Assembly: GCF_036186745.1 (NCBI RefSeq)
Contig: NZ_CP108086.1
Coordinates: 2,790,001 to 2,854,000, forward strand
DNA from: Microbispora hainanensis
GTDB taxonomy: Bacteria; Actinomycetota; Actinomycetes; Streptosporangiales; Streptosporangiaceae
Direction: 5' to 3'
Length of the DNA: 64,000 nt
Under the pieces are notes generated by a model. The model did no database searches. It was not told the DNA's origin and saw nothing but the letters and a program-made list of their open reading frames with translations. The position numbers were made by a program, and so were the translations under genes. Positions 26,263 through 36,634 of this stretch are shown here, in pieces; positions within the stretch are counted from its first letter, which is position 1, and every line of letters starts with the position of its first letter.

Positions 26263-27711
26263 TCAGGCGACGCCGAGCCCCTGCGCGACGCGCTGGCCGA
26301 GGTCCTTGTGGACATTGGTCCAGTAGTCGGCGACGCGCTTCTTCATGTCGGCGGTGACCTCGGGAGCCGAGGCGTGGCCGACGATGTTGCTCACCATGTG
26401 GTCGCGGTCGACGTCCGAGAGCACGTTCTCCCACAGCGCGCGGGGCTGCACGTAGTCGTCGTCCTCGCGGTGCCTGACCTGGGCGCTCCGGATGATCTCA
26501 CCGGCGACGTGGTAGTTCTCGCCCTCGTAGAGCGACGGGTCGGCGGCGGGGCCGTTGACGCTGTTCGGCGCGTAGACCGGGTCGCCCGGGTTGCGGTAGC
26601 GCATGTGACCGTCGCGGTTGTAGCTGTGCACGGGCGCCTTCGGCGCGTTGACCGGAAGCTGCAGGTAGTTCGGCCCGATGCGGTAGCGGTGGGCGTCCGG
26701 GTAGGAGAACAGCCTGCCCTGGAGCATCCTGTCCGGGGAGGGACCGACGCCCGGCACCAGGTTCGCCGGCTCGAAGCCCGCCTGCTCGACCTCGGCGAAG
26801 TAGTTCTCCGGGTTGCGGTTCAGCACGAACCGGCCGATGGTGATCTCCGGATAGTCGGAGTGCGGCCAGACCTTGGTGAGGTCGAACGGGTTGAACCGGT
26901 AGTCCGCCGCGTCCTCGAACGGCATGATCTGGACGTTGACCGTCCACGCCGGGTGGTCGCCGTTCCTGATGGCGGTGTGCAGGTCGCGGAGGTGGAAGTC
27001 CGGGTCCTCCGCCACCAGCGCCCTGGCCTCGGCGTCGGTGAGGTTCTCGATGCCCTGCTCGGTCTTGAAGTGATACTTCACCCAGAACTTCTCGCCCGCG
27101 GCGTTGTACCAGAGGAAGGTGTGCGACCCGAAGCCGTGCATGTGCCGCCAGCTGCGCGGGGTGCCGCGGTCGGTCATGAGGAACGACACCTGGTGGGCCG
27201 ACTCGGGCGACAGCGTCCAGAAGTCCCACTGCATGTTGTTGTCGCGCGTGTGGGTGTCGGCGCGGCGCTTCTGCGAGTGGATGAAGTCGGAGAACTTCGA
27301 GGGGTCGCGGATGAAGAAGATCGGCGTGTTGTTGCCGACGATGTCGTAGTTGCCGTCGTCCGTGTAGAACTTGATCGCGAAGCCGCGGGGGTCGCGCACG
27401 GTGTCGGCGCTGCCCAGTTCGCCGGCGACGGTCGAGAAGCGCAGGAAGAGCTCGGTCTCCTTGCCCTTCCGGAACAGCGAGGCCTTGGTGTACTGGCTGA
27501 CGTCCTCCGTGATCCGCAGCACGCCGTACGCGCCGCCGCCCTTGGCGTGCACCACGCGCTCGGGGACCCGTTCCCGGTTGAAGTGGGCCATCTTCTGGAT
27601 CAGGTAGTGGTCCTGCAGCAGCAGCGGGCCGTTGGGACCGACGGACAGCGAGAACTCGTCGCTGGGAGCGGGGACCCCGGCGTCGGTGGTGGTGATGTGC
27701 CTGTCGGTCAT
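26263..27711 (-). CDS. katA: Monofunctional haem catalase
   Basis: A 482-residue clade-3-size catalase that splits hydrogen peroxide. Distal His55 lies in RVVHAKGGGAYG, Asn lies in the NTPIFFIRDP segment, and the proximal haem Tyr near 337 lies in RLFSYPDAHRYRIG. FDLTKVWPHSDYP and GNNTPIFF are family signatures. ATG 27711 was preferred over an upstream start at 27732 because GGAGGAC lies 6 nt ahead of it. A Fur-type regulator lies 129 bp upstream on the same strand, as with the Streptomyces catR gene next to its catalase, so peroxide control is likely. Confidence 0.96.
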   Translation of the reverse strand: MTDRHITTTDAGVPAPSDEFSLSVGPNGPLLLQDHYLIQKMAHFNRERVPERVVHAKGGGAYGVLRITEDVSQYTKASLFRKGKETELFLRFSTVAGELGSADTVRDPRGFAIKFYTDDGNYDIVGNNTPIFFIRDPSKFSDFIHSQKRRADTHTRDNNMQWDFWTLSPESAHQVSFLMTDRGTPRSWRHMHGFGSHTFLWYNAAGEKFWVKYHFKTEQGIENLTDAEARALVAEDPDFHLRDLHTAIRNGDHPAWTVNVQIMPFEDAADYRFNPFDLTKVWPHSDYPEITIGRFVLNRNPENYFAEVEQAGFEPANLVPGVGPSPDRMLQGRLFSYPDAHRYRIGPNYLQLPVNAPKAPVHSYNRDGHMRYRNPGDPVYAPNSVNGPAADPSLYEGENYHVAGEIIRSAQVRHREDDDYVQPRALWENVLSDVDRDHMVSNIVGHASAPEVTADMKKRVADYWTNVHKDLGQRVAQGLGVA

Positions 27712-27799
27712 GCGGCTGTCCTCCGGGGTCACTCTTTGGATCCATGTGCGGACAAGCGACGGAAAGCGGGCGCGCTGCGCTCGGTTCCCGCTGCTCGGA

Positions 27800-27831
27800 T
27801 GTTCAGGTGCTCGGGTGCTCGGGTGTTCAGG
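27800..27831. repeat. 8-bp tandem repeat, four units
   Basis: TGTTCAGG, TGCTCGGG, TGCTCGGG, TGTTCAGG run in series just beyond the stop of the Fur-type regulator, in the katA upstream region. Confidence 0.7.
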
Positions 27832-27840
27832 GCTGGGTGC

Positions 27841-28284
27841 TCAGTCGCGGGAGGGGCAGGGCGGGGCGCTGCCGGTCTCCGTCCGGCACGCCGGGCACAG
27901 GCCCCAGTAGATGACGTCCGCCTCGTCCACCAGATAGCCGGCGTTCGAGGCCGGCTCCAGGCAGGGCGCGTGCCCCACCGCGCAGTCGACGTCCGCGACT
28001 CGTCCGCAGTTGCGGCAGACGAGATGGTGGTGGTTGTCTCCCACCCGCGTCTCGTACCGCGTCGGGCTGCCCGCGGGCTCGATGCGGCGCAGCAGCCCGC
28101 CGCAGTGCAACGCGTTCAGCGAGTCGTAGACGGCTTGCAGGGACACCTGCCCGACCCGGTCGCAGACACCGCGATGGATGGCTTCCACGTCGAGGTGGTC
28201 GCCCCCGCTCACGGTCTGCAGGATCGCGAGCCGGGCCGCGGTCACCCGAAGTCCGGCCTGGCGAAGGCGCCCGGCGTCGTCCAC
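27841..28284 (-). CDS. catR: Fur-family peroxide regulator (CatR/PerR-like)
   Basis: A 147-residue Fur-family repressor. The N-terminal winged helix holds GLRVTAARLAILQTV. The metal region has the histidine run DNHHHLVCRNCGRVADVDC, giving the first C-x2-C, and the second pair is CPAC near 131. The histidine-rich region and both cysteine pairs are intact, so it should sense metal and peroxide. It precedes katA on the same strand. GTG 28284 has TAACGT 6 nt upstream (leaderless), and a perfect Fur-type palindrome lies just beyond, so autoregulation is likely. Confidence 0.87.
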   Translation of the reverse strand: MDDAGRLRQAGLRVTAARLAILQTVSGGDHLDVEAIHRGVCDRVGQVSLQAVYDSLNALHCGGLLRRIEPAGSPTRYETRVGDNHHHLVCRNCGRVADVDCAVGHAPCLEPASNAGYLVDEADVIYWGLCPACRTETGSAPPCPSRD

Positions 28285-28290
28285 ACCCCC

Positions 28291-28320
28291 ACGTTATCAG
28301 CACACTTGAATGGTTCAAGT
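28291..28320 (-). promoter_or_regulatory. -10 box and Fur-type palindromic operator of catR
   Basis: ACTTGAAtggTTCAAGT (28304-28320) has perfect 7-bp arms with a 3-nt spacer. The -10 box TAACGT (minus strand, 28296-28291) lies between it and GTG 28284, so a bound regulator would cover the -35 region. Confidence 0.7.
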
Positions 28321-28382
28321 AAAGGAACTCTCCCAGTTATTTGCCCGTGGATCTCCCACAGGCTCCCGGATGAGGGTGGAAG

Positions 28383-29495
28383 ATGGCATGCTCGGGTGCC
28401 GTGAGACGTCAGCCCCTCGCCCTGCCCCTGCTCGCCCTCCTCGCGGCCCCCCTCCTCGTCGCGGGGTGCAGCCCGGCGGAGAGCGAGCCCGTCCCCGGCG
28501 CGTCACCACTGGAGGTCAAGACGGCGACGCCGCCGCCGTCTCCCAAGCCGCAGCGGCGCCCCTTCACGATCTCCTTCGCGGGCGACGTGCACTTCGAGGG
28601 CGTCCTGCGCAACCGGCTCAACGCCGACCCGCGTACGGCGCTCGGCCCGATCGCCGCCGTGCTGCGCAGGTCCAACCTCACCGCGCTCAACCTCGAGACG
28701 GCCATCACCACCGCCGGCACGCCCGCGCCGGGCAAGCAGTTCACCTTCCGCGCCCCGGCCACGGCGTTCACGGCGCTCAAGGCCGCCGGGGTGGACGTCG
28801 TCACGATGGCCAACAACCACGGCATGGACTACATGGAGAGCGGCCTGCGGGACACCCTCGCCGCGATCAGGTCCTCGAGGTTCCCCGTCATCGGCATCGG
28901 CGCGAACGAGACCGAGGCATACCGGCCCTACCGCAGGACGGTCAACGGCAACCGGGTGTCGATCATCGGCGCGACCCAGGTGATCGACGCTCAGTTCATC
29001 CAGTCGTGGACCGCCTCCGGCGACAAGGCCGGGCTCGCGTCGGCGAAGAACGAGCCCCGCCTGCTGCGTGCCGTACGGCAGGCCCGCAAGAACTCCGACA
29101 CCGTCATCGTGTTCCTGCACTGGGGCGCCGAGCTGGTCAAGTGCCCGACGCCGGTGCAGCGCAGCCTGGCGGACAAGCTGGTCGCGGCGGGGGCCGACGT
29201 GATCGTCGGCAGCCACGCGCACATCCTGCTGGGCGGCGGTTACTCCGGCCGCTCGTACGTGCACTACGGCCTGGGCAACTTCGCCTTCTACAACTGGGGC
29301 CCGGAGACCGGGACGACCGGGGTGCTCACCTTGACGATCAACGGCAGGAAGGTGCTCAAGGACCAGTGGACCCCCGCCCGGATCAACGGCGGCGTGCCGA
29401 TTCCCGTGACGGGCGGTGCCAGGCAGCAGGCGCTCGGCGCGTACCGCGCGCTGCGCGGCTGCACCGGCCTGTCGGCCGCACCCGTGGACTCCTGA
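28383..29495 (+). CDS. CapA-like lipoprotein (poly-gamma-glutamate capsule/metallophosphatase fold)
   Basis: A 370-residue lipoprotein: signal sequence with lipobox LVAGC near residue 28, a Pro-rich spacer, then the CapA metallophosphatase-like fold. Metal-binding landmarks are ISFAGDVHFEG, NLETAIT, MANNHGMDYMESGL, FLHWGAE and GSHAHILLGG. CapA proteins anchor or process poly-gamma-glutamate in bacilli, while actinomycete homologues have undefined roles in the envelope. ATG 28383 follows GAGGGTGGA closely; GTG 28401 is an alternative. It stands alone between catR and a TetR gene. Confidence 0.85.
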   Translation: MACSGAVRRQPLALPLLALLAAPLLVAGCSPAESEPVPGASPLEVKTATPPPSPKPQRRPFTISFAGDVHFEGVLRNRLNADPRTALGPIAAVLRRSNLTALNLETAITTAGTPAPGKQFTFRAPATAFTALKAAGVDVVTMANNHGMDYMESGLRDTLAAIRSSRFPVIGIGANETEAYRPYRRTVNGNRVSIIGATQVIDAQFIQSWTASGDKAGLASAKNEPRLLRAVRQARKNSDTVIVFLHWGAELVKCPTPVQRSLADKLVAAGADVIVGSHAHILLGGGYSGRSYVHYGLGNFAFYNWGPETGTTGVLTLTINGRKVLKDQWTPARINGGVPIPVTGGARQQALGAYRALRGCTGLSAAPVDS

Positions 29496-29695
29496 CGGCA
29501 GGGCTACAGAATTCTTGCCGCAAATCAGACGACTGGTCGGTAAGCGCTGACCACGGCGCGTGAAACAGGCAAGATGAGTGAGTGTCCAGCCGGTACGTGA
29601 GGGAAGCAGGCGGCCCCGCTTTGGCCGTCGAGCAGTGTGCTGCCGTTGAGACCTGTGGTGCCGCCGAAAAACGGGGCCGTGGGGGTGGTGAGGGG
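29496..29695. other. Intergenic region before the TetR regulator
   Basis: No gene is recognised. The open frame continues upstream of 29696 without an RBS or coding character. Confidence 0.4.
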
Positions 29696-30346
29696 ATGTC
29701 GCCGGGCGCGTCGCGTCCCGGTGAGCCGTTGCGGCGGCGTCCGTCGCAGCGTCGCAGCGCCCGCCGCGTCGAGCGGATGCTCGACGCGTGCGCCGAGCTG
29801 CTCGACGAGGGAGGGTATGACGCGCTGACGACCACCCGGGTGGCCGAGCGTGCCGGAGTGGCGATCGGCTCGGTCTACCAGTTCTTCCCGGACAAGCGGG
29901 CGCTCAGCCAGGCCCTGACGCGGCGCAACGTCGAGCTGTTCGTCGCGCGGGTCGGGCGTCGCTTCATGATGGAGGACTACACCGGCTGGTGGGACGCCGT
30001 CGACGCCATCATCGACGAGTACGTCGAGATGCACCGCAGCGTGCCGGGGTTCCGCTCGCTGCACTTCGGCGAGGTCTTCGACCTTGATCTTCTCGACTCC
30101 GTGTCCGACAACAACACCGTGATCGCCGGACGGCTGCGCGCGTTGTTGTTCGCCGAATTCGGACTGGCAGACAGCGAGGATTTGGATCGTGCCATTCTCG
30201 TCGCCGTCGAGGCCGGGGACGCGGTGCTGAAGCTCGCCTTCCGGCACGACCCGCACGGCGACCCCGGAATCGTGGCCGAGGCCAAACAGCTCGTCCGCGG
30301 TTATCTGTCCCGCCAGCTCGCCTCCGCCGTCTCACGGCGCGGCTGA
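29696..30346 (+). CDS. TetR-family transcriptional regulator
   Basis: A 216-residue regulator. The N-terminal HTH is RMLDACAELLDEGGYDALTT then VAERAGVAIGSVYQFFPDKRAL, near residues 20-75. The C-terminal ligand domain is rich in aromatic residues (DYTGWWDAVDAIIDEYVEMH). ATG 29696 was chosen because the family domain starts soon after; an in-frame ATG 29582 would add 38 unlikely residues. The purine-rich GTGAGGGG directly abuts the start. No operon partner is present, so the target is unknown. Confidence 0.87.
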   Translation: MSPGASRPGEPLRRRPSQRRSARRVERMLDACAELLDEGGYDALTTTRVAERAGVAIGSVYQFFPDKRALSQALTRRNVELFVARVGRRFMMEDYTGWWDAVDAIIDEYVEMHRSVPGFRSLHFGEVFDLDLLDSVSDNNTVIAGRLRALLFAEFGLADSEDLDRAILVAVEAGDAVLKLAFRHDPHGDPGIVAEAKQLVRGYLSRQLASAVSRRG

Positions 30347-30461
30347 CGCCCAAGCGGGGTGTCCAGGGGCCCCGGCCGGTTCGGTCACTGCGCCGGGTGG
30401 GTCATTGCGCGCTCCTTTCGCCTCGGTGACCATGGTGGGAGCATCAGGCGGGCGGAGCGGG

Positions 30462-30893
30462 TCACTCGTGGGGGCGGTGCGGACCATCCGGCGCGTGGGG
30501 ACCGTCGGGCGCGTGGGGGCCGTCCGGCGCATGCGGGCCGGGTATGGCGTGGGGGACGCCGATCGAGGGCCACAGCCCCGGCCCGGTGCCCTGGACGTAG
30601 GCGGTGTTCTGCCACGACCTGGTGCGGGTGCGCGGCGGTATCGACAGCTGCCGCGTGTCGTCCTCGTCCGCCAGGCGCGGCTGTTTCTTCCCGGCCGCGT
30701 CGTCGCGGCATCGCAGGCTCGCCGCCGGCTCGACTCTCAGCTCCATCATCTGCAGCTTCGCCTGCAGCCGGGCCAGTTCGGCGCGGGCCTGGTCGAGCGC
30801 CTCGTACTGGGCCGTGACGAAGCCGGCGAAACCCGGAACCAGGGCGGCGAGCACCGTTGTGGAGGCGAGAGTCAATATCACCCGCTTGGACAT
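30462..30893 (-). CDS. Small membrane-anchored coiled-coil protein with PHAPDG repeats
   Basis: A 143-residue protein. One N-terminal helix (VILTLASTTVLAALVPGFAG, residues 4-25) is followed by a coiled coil (EALDQARAELARLQAKLQMM, about 32-58). A charged linker and a C-terminal run of Gly-Pro-His-Ala-Pro-Asp repeats end the protein. ATG 30893 has GAGGAG 9 nt upstream. The repeat tail is encoded by 18-bp units. The arrangement suggests an envelope protein whose extracytoplasmic tail is His-rich; metal binding is possible but not shown. Unknown family. Confidence 0.6.
   Translation of the reverse strand: MSKRVILTLASTTVLAALVPGFAGFVTAQYEALDQARAELARLQAKLQMMELRVEPAASLRCRDDAAGKKQPRLADEDDTRQLSIPPRTRTRSWQNTAYVQGTGPGLWPSIGVPHAIPGPHAPDGPHAPDGPHAPDGPHRPHE
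30480..30535 (-). repeat. 18-bp tandem repeat coding for PHAPDG
   Basis: Three imperfect 18-bp units at the 3' end of the coiled-coil gene encode Pro-His-Ala-Pro-Asp-Gly. Confidence 0.75.
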
Positions 30894-31043
30894 GCTGTAA
30901 CGCTCCTCGCCGAGCTTCGGTTGGCACAGGCATGGAGCGATATGCCCGACTATCTGCCAGGAAAAGCGGATAGTAGTCAAACGTGTACTAATCGTTGCTT
31001 CGGCAATGCCTGGTGTTGTCCTGCGAAAACAGGCCGGGATCGG

Positions 31044-31049
31044 TAGCCT
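31044..31049 (+). promoter_or_regulatory. -10 box of a leaderless gene
   Basis: TAGCCT ends 7 nt before GTG 31057, and no ribosome site is present. Confidence 0.5.
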
Positions 31050-31056
31050 CGGCTCT

Positions 31057-31596
31057 GTGGCACATGTGACAAATGAGCAGGTGGACCGACTGCTCGAACA
31101 GGCTCTGCTGCTCGATGACCACGGTGCCCTCGCCCGCCGCCTCGACGCGCTGGCCCAGGGGTACGAGTCGGGAGAGATGTCCAGAGCGGCGATCCTTGTG
31201 CTCGCCGCGGAGGAGTGGCGCTCGGCCGGTCAGCTCGCCACCGCCCTCGACCGCTACCAGAGCGCTCTGGAGGACGGCGGGGAGGTGCCGGTGGACCCGC
31301 GGGCGGGAATCGCCGACACACTGTTCGAGCTCGACCGGCCCGAGGAGGCCAGGGCGGTGATCGCCGCCGTCAGGTCGGGGGACTGGAACCCGGCCACCGC
31401 GCTGACCATCGCCGAGACGCTCATGGCGTACGGCGATCTCGACGCGGCGCACGGGTGGGCCACCGACGGCATCCGCGCGTGCGGCGCGACGGGGTCGGGC
31501 ATCCGCGACTCGCTGCTGCGCACCCGCTATCGCATCCGGGTCGATCTCGGCCTGCCCGAGGACGACCTCGACGCCCTTCTCGACGTCTCCCGCTGA
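31057..31596 (+). CDS. TPR-like helical repeat protein
   Basis: A 179-residue all-helical protein. Successive helices such as VDRLLEQALLLDDHGALARR, AAILVLAAEEWRSAGQLATA and DRPEEARAVIAAVRSGDWN have the Ala/Leu/Tyr spacing of tetratricopeptide repeats. No signal or membrane span is present. GTG 31057 fits a leaderless transcript; the open frame upstream is probably not coding. A scaffold role is likely, but the partner is unknown. Confidence 0.7.
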   Translation: MAHVTNEQVDRLLEQALLLDDHGALARRLDALAQGYESGEMSRAAILVLAAEEWRSAGQLATALDRYQSALEDGGEVPVDPRAGIADTLFELDRPEEARAVIAAVRSGDWNPATALTIAETLMAYGDLDAAHGWATDGIRACGATGSGIRDSLLRTRYRIRVDLGLPEDDLDALLDVSR

Positions 31597-31900
31597 GCCC
31601 TTCCGGCGCCCCGGCCATCGCTGCGGGCCGCCGGCGGTGACGAACGGCAGCCGGCGCGGCGCATGCACACTCAGCCATGTCCAGTTGGGGGCCATGTGCG
31701 AGCAATGCTCAGGACCTGTGGATCGGTTTCGGGAGGGTACGCGGAGGGCGTGTCCAAGTGGGGCCTTGTGCAGGTGGAGGCATGTGCAGCCGGCCAGGTG
31801 AAGCCGGGCGGGGCATGCGCGACCGGGACGTGCGCAGTGGAGGGCAGGCGAGGTCGGGGCATGTCCAGGTGGGGTGCATGTCCAGGTGGGGGGCATGTGC

Positions 31901-31989
31901 AGTCGGGCCACGTGAAGCCGGGCCACGTGAAGCCGGGCCATGTGTAGCCGGGCCATGTGTAGCCGGGCCACGTGTAGTCGGGCTCGTGC
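31901..31989. repeat. 15-bp minisatellite, five full units and a partial sixth
   Basis: Units are AGYCGGGCCAYGTGW; the middle copies (31931-31960) are identical. The sixth, from 31976, is degenerate. Confidence 0.9.
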
Positions 31990-32025
31990 AGCAGGCATGG
32001 GAAAAGTGCAGCAGGCATGTGAAAA
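31986..32025. repeat. 20-bp tandem duplication
   Basis: GTGCAGCAGGCATG(G/T)GAAAA occurs at 31986-32005 and 32006-32025 with one difference. Confidence 0.9.
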
Positions 32026-32048
32026 GGGGCCGTGCGTCACGGCCCCTT
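32021..32048 (-). terminator. Intrinsic terminator of the secreted low-complexity protein gene
   Basis: AAGGGGCCGTG (32024-32034) and CACGGCCCCTT (32038-32048) form a perfect 11-bp stem with a 3-nt loop. On the minus strand it runs into TTTT, so it ends the transcript of the gene at 32215-33570. Confidence 0.85.
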
Positions 32049-32110
32049 GGTCACGGCGTCTGCGGTCGCAGCGTCTTCGTTCTGGTGTTTTCGTTTCAGT
32101 GTCCGCGCTT

Positions 32111-32170
32111 GCGCGGTCTTCGGTCGCGCGGTCTTCGGTCGCGCGGACGTGGGTCGCGCGGACGAGGGTT
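32111..32170. repeat. Second 15-bp minisatellite, four units
   Basis: GCGCGGTCTTCGGTC occurs twice (32111-32140), then GCGCGGACGTGGGTC and GCGCGGACGAGGGTT complete the array. Confidence 0.9.
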
Positions 32171-32214
32171 GCGCTGCCGCGAGGCCGCCGTCCTTAAGCG
32201 TCGTACGGCGAGGG

Positions 32215-33570
32215 CTACGGCAGGAGCTTCTTGCCGGTCGTGGCGGCGAAGTCGGTCACCGCGTTCGTGCCCGTCACCTTGGCGAGGGCGGCCGGGGCGG
32301 TGATGTCACCGTTCGGCTGGTGCGACGCCGCCCTGGGGTACTCGCGCGGACGCAGCCGCGGCACGTGCCGGCCGTCCGCCAGGTCGGGCGCCACGCCCAC
32401 GGCGGGCCCCCGTCCGCGCGCGGCGTCGTCGCGCTGACGCTTGTCCTTGGCCTTCTTGACGCGCTCGCCCTCGGCCAGGGCGGTGTTGCGCGTGCCGGGC
32501 ATGGGCCGCCCGGCCTGACCCGCCTGGTTGGCGGCCTGGGCGGGAGCGGCGGCGCCCGGCTGCTTGCGGGGGTGGTGCGCCTTGCGGTGGCGGCGGTCCT
32601 TCACCGGGAAGGTCTTGGTGATCTGCTCCTGGCTCGAGGCGCCGCTCTGCGAGCTGGTGCTGTGGGACACGCCCTGGGGTGCGAGAGCGCCCTGGTTGCC
32701 CTGGTTGCGCCCCTCCGGCCGCTGACCCGGCTTCTGCGCTCCGGCCTTCTGCGCTCCGGCCTGCTGGGACCCGGGCTTCTGCGTGCCCGGCTGCTGTGTT
32801 CCCGGCTGCTGGGGCGCCGAGCCGCGGGAGTTCGCGCCCGCCTGCTGGTCCTGCGGCTTGGGATTGCGGTGGCTCTTCTTCGGGTGCCCCTGCGCGACGG
32901 GGTGCTCCCGCTCCCGGGCGGCCGGCGCGGTCCGCAGCGCCTGCTGCGCGCAGCCGTTCGCGGCGCTGGGCTTGGCGGGGGCGGTGGCGAGGAGGGGCAC
33001 GGCGCTCCTGACCGGGAACAGGCTATTGGCGTCGGTCGCTGGCACGGCGGCCGCGCGGCGGTCGGCGACGGCCGCTGCGCCGGCCGCGGCGCCGTGCACC
33101 GGTGCGGTGACCGCCTTCGCGGGCGCCGAGAGGGTGGTGGCGTCGGTGGGAAGCGTCTTCGTGGCGCTCGCCGGTGCGGGCAGTGCCGCCGTGGCGCCGG
33201 TTGCCGTGTTCGGCAGCGTACGGGGGCCGGGCACGGCCGGCAGCGCCGCGGGCGCCGGGAGGGTGCGGGCGACCGTGGCGGAGCCGGTGGGGAGCGAGTT
33301 GTGTCCCTGCCCTGCCGCCGCCCCGGCCGCGTCGGCGATGCTCAGCACGCCCGCCGCCGGAAGGCTGGTCAGCCCGCTCGTGAGGTCGCGGCCGGTGACG
33401 TCATGGCCGGTGACGCCGCGTGCCGTCATGTTGTGGGCCTGGGCCCGGCAGGCGTCGGCGAGCGCGCCGTCCTTCGCCATCGCCGGGCCCCCGGCGAACC
33501 AGCTCACTCCGGCGGTGACCGCCGCGAGTGCGACGCACCGTCCTCGAATACTTCGTGATGTCCTGGACAT
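32215..33570 (-). CDS. Secreted low-complexity Ala/Pro/Gln-rich protein
   Basis: A 451-residue protein with a Sec signal (RCVALAAVTAGVSWFAGGPAMA). Nearly the whole mature chain is predicted to be disordered. An Ala/Thr/Pro-rich half (LPAPAALPAVPGPRTLPNTA) is followed by a Gln/Pro/Gly-rich stretch of QQPGTQ and QQAGAQKAG repeats, then a basic part (VKDRRHRKAHHPRKQPG). Only two cysteines are seen. ATG 33570 follows GGGGGA. No enzyme motif is visible; a wall-binding or structural role is only a guess. A terminator lies 170 bp downstream. Confidence 0.65.
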   Translation of the reverse strand: MSRTSRSIRGRCVALAAVTAGVSWFAGGPAMAKDGALADACRAQAHNMTARGVTGHDVTGRDLTSGLTSLPAAGVLSIADAAGAAAGQGHNSLPTGSATVARTLPAPAALPAVPGPRTLPNTATGATAALPAPASATKTLPTDATTLSAPAKAVTAPVHGAAAGAAAVADRRAAAVPATDANSLFPVRSAVPLLATAPAKPSAANGCAQQALRTAPAAREREHPVAQGHPKKSHRNPKPQDQQAGANSRGSAPQQPGTQQPGTQKPGSQQAGAQKAGAQKPGQRPEGRNQGNQGALAPQGVSHSTSSQSGASSQEQITKTFPVKDRRHRKAHHPRKQPGAAAPAQAANQAGQAGRPMPGTRNTALAEGERVKKAKDKRQRDDAARGRGPAVGVAPDLADGRHVPRLRPREYPRAASHQPNGDITAPAALAKVTGTNAVTDFAATTGKKLLP

Positions 33571-33667
33571 CCACGTCCCCCTGATCGCGTACGGTAGTCC
33601 GACGAACGCCGAACGTAGCAGCGAGGGGATAGGGCGGGGCGCGCTTGCCTCAATGGTGGGAAAGACC

Positions 33668-36259
<2,592 letters not shown>

Positions 36260-36282
36260 ATGTGAATGCCTCGTTTCGCCGG

Positions 36283-36630
36283 TCAGGCCGGTGGCAGTTC
36301 GTAGCGGACCAGTGCCCGCAGCATGGTGAGCTCACCCCTGAGCCGGGTGACCTCCTCGCGCAGGCGCATGTTCTCGGTTTCGAGTTCGAGGATGCGCTTG
36401 ATGCCGGCGAGGTTGATGCCGTGCTCCTGGGAGAGCCGCTGGACCTCGCGCAGAAGCACGATGTCCCGTGTCGAGTACAGCCGTCCCCGCCCCGCCGTAC
36501 GGCCGGGGCTCACGAGCCCGAGCCGGTCGTACTGGCGCAGCGTCTGCGGGTGCAGCCCCGACAGCTGGGCGGCTACGGAGATCACATAGACGGGGGTGTC
36601 ATCGGAGATGTCGAAAAACCTGGCATCCAT
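36283..36630 (-). CDS. hspR: Heat-shock repressor HspR (MerR family)
   Basis: A 115-residue MerR-type regulator. The HTH is [20 protein letters not shown] then [20 protein letters not shown], and a coiled coil follows ([20 protein letters not shown]). HspR binds HAIR operators with DnaK as co-repressor. It follows dnaJ by 4 bp and precedes clpB. Two HAIR elements lie at the dnaK promoter, closing the feedback loop within this operon. Confidence 0.95.
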   Translation of the reverse strand: MDARFFDISDDTPVYVISVAAQLSGLHPQTLRQYDRLGLVSPGRTAGRGRLYSTRDIVLLREVQRLSQEHGINLAGIKRILELETENMRLREEVTRLRGELTMLRALVRYELPPA

Positions 36631-36634
36631 CGGC

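Larger units (their letters stand above)
31597..32214. other. 618-bp gene-free region packed with minisatellites and a terminator
   Basis: The stretch contains a 15-bp array, a 20-bp duplication, a perfect terminator hairpin and a second 15-bp array, each listed separately. Before them, CATGTCCAGGTGGGG-like words recur at 31860-31900. Frames open through it (for example minus strand YTWPG repeats) follow from the 15-bp period and show no start signal, so I treat it as non-coding. Confidence 0.6.

Noticed and set aside
31901..31989. A CRISPR-like array
   Set aside because: The 15-bp units are directly adjacent with no unique spacers, and no cas gene is near. It is a minisatellite.
31671..32018. 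A minus-strand protein with YTWPG repeats
   Set aside because: The repeats follow from the 15-bp DNA period. There is no ribosome site, the composition is odd, and the frame contains the terminator of the neighbouring gene region.
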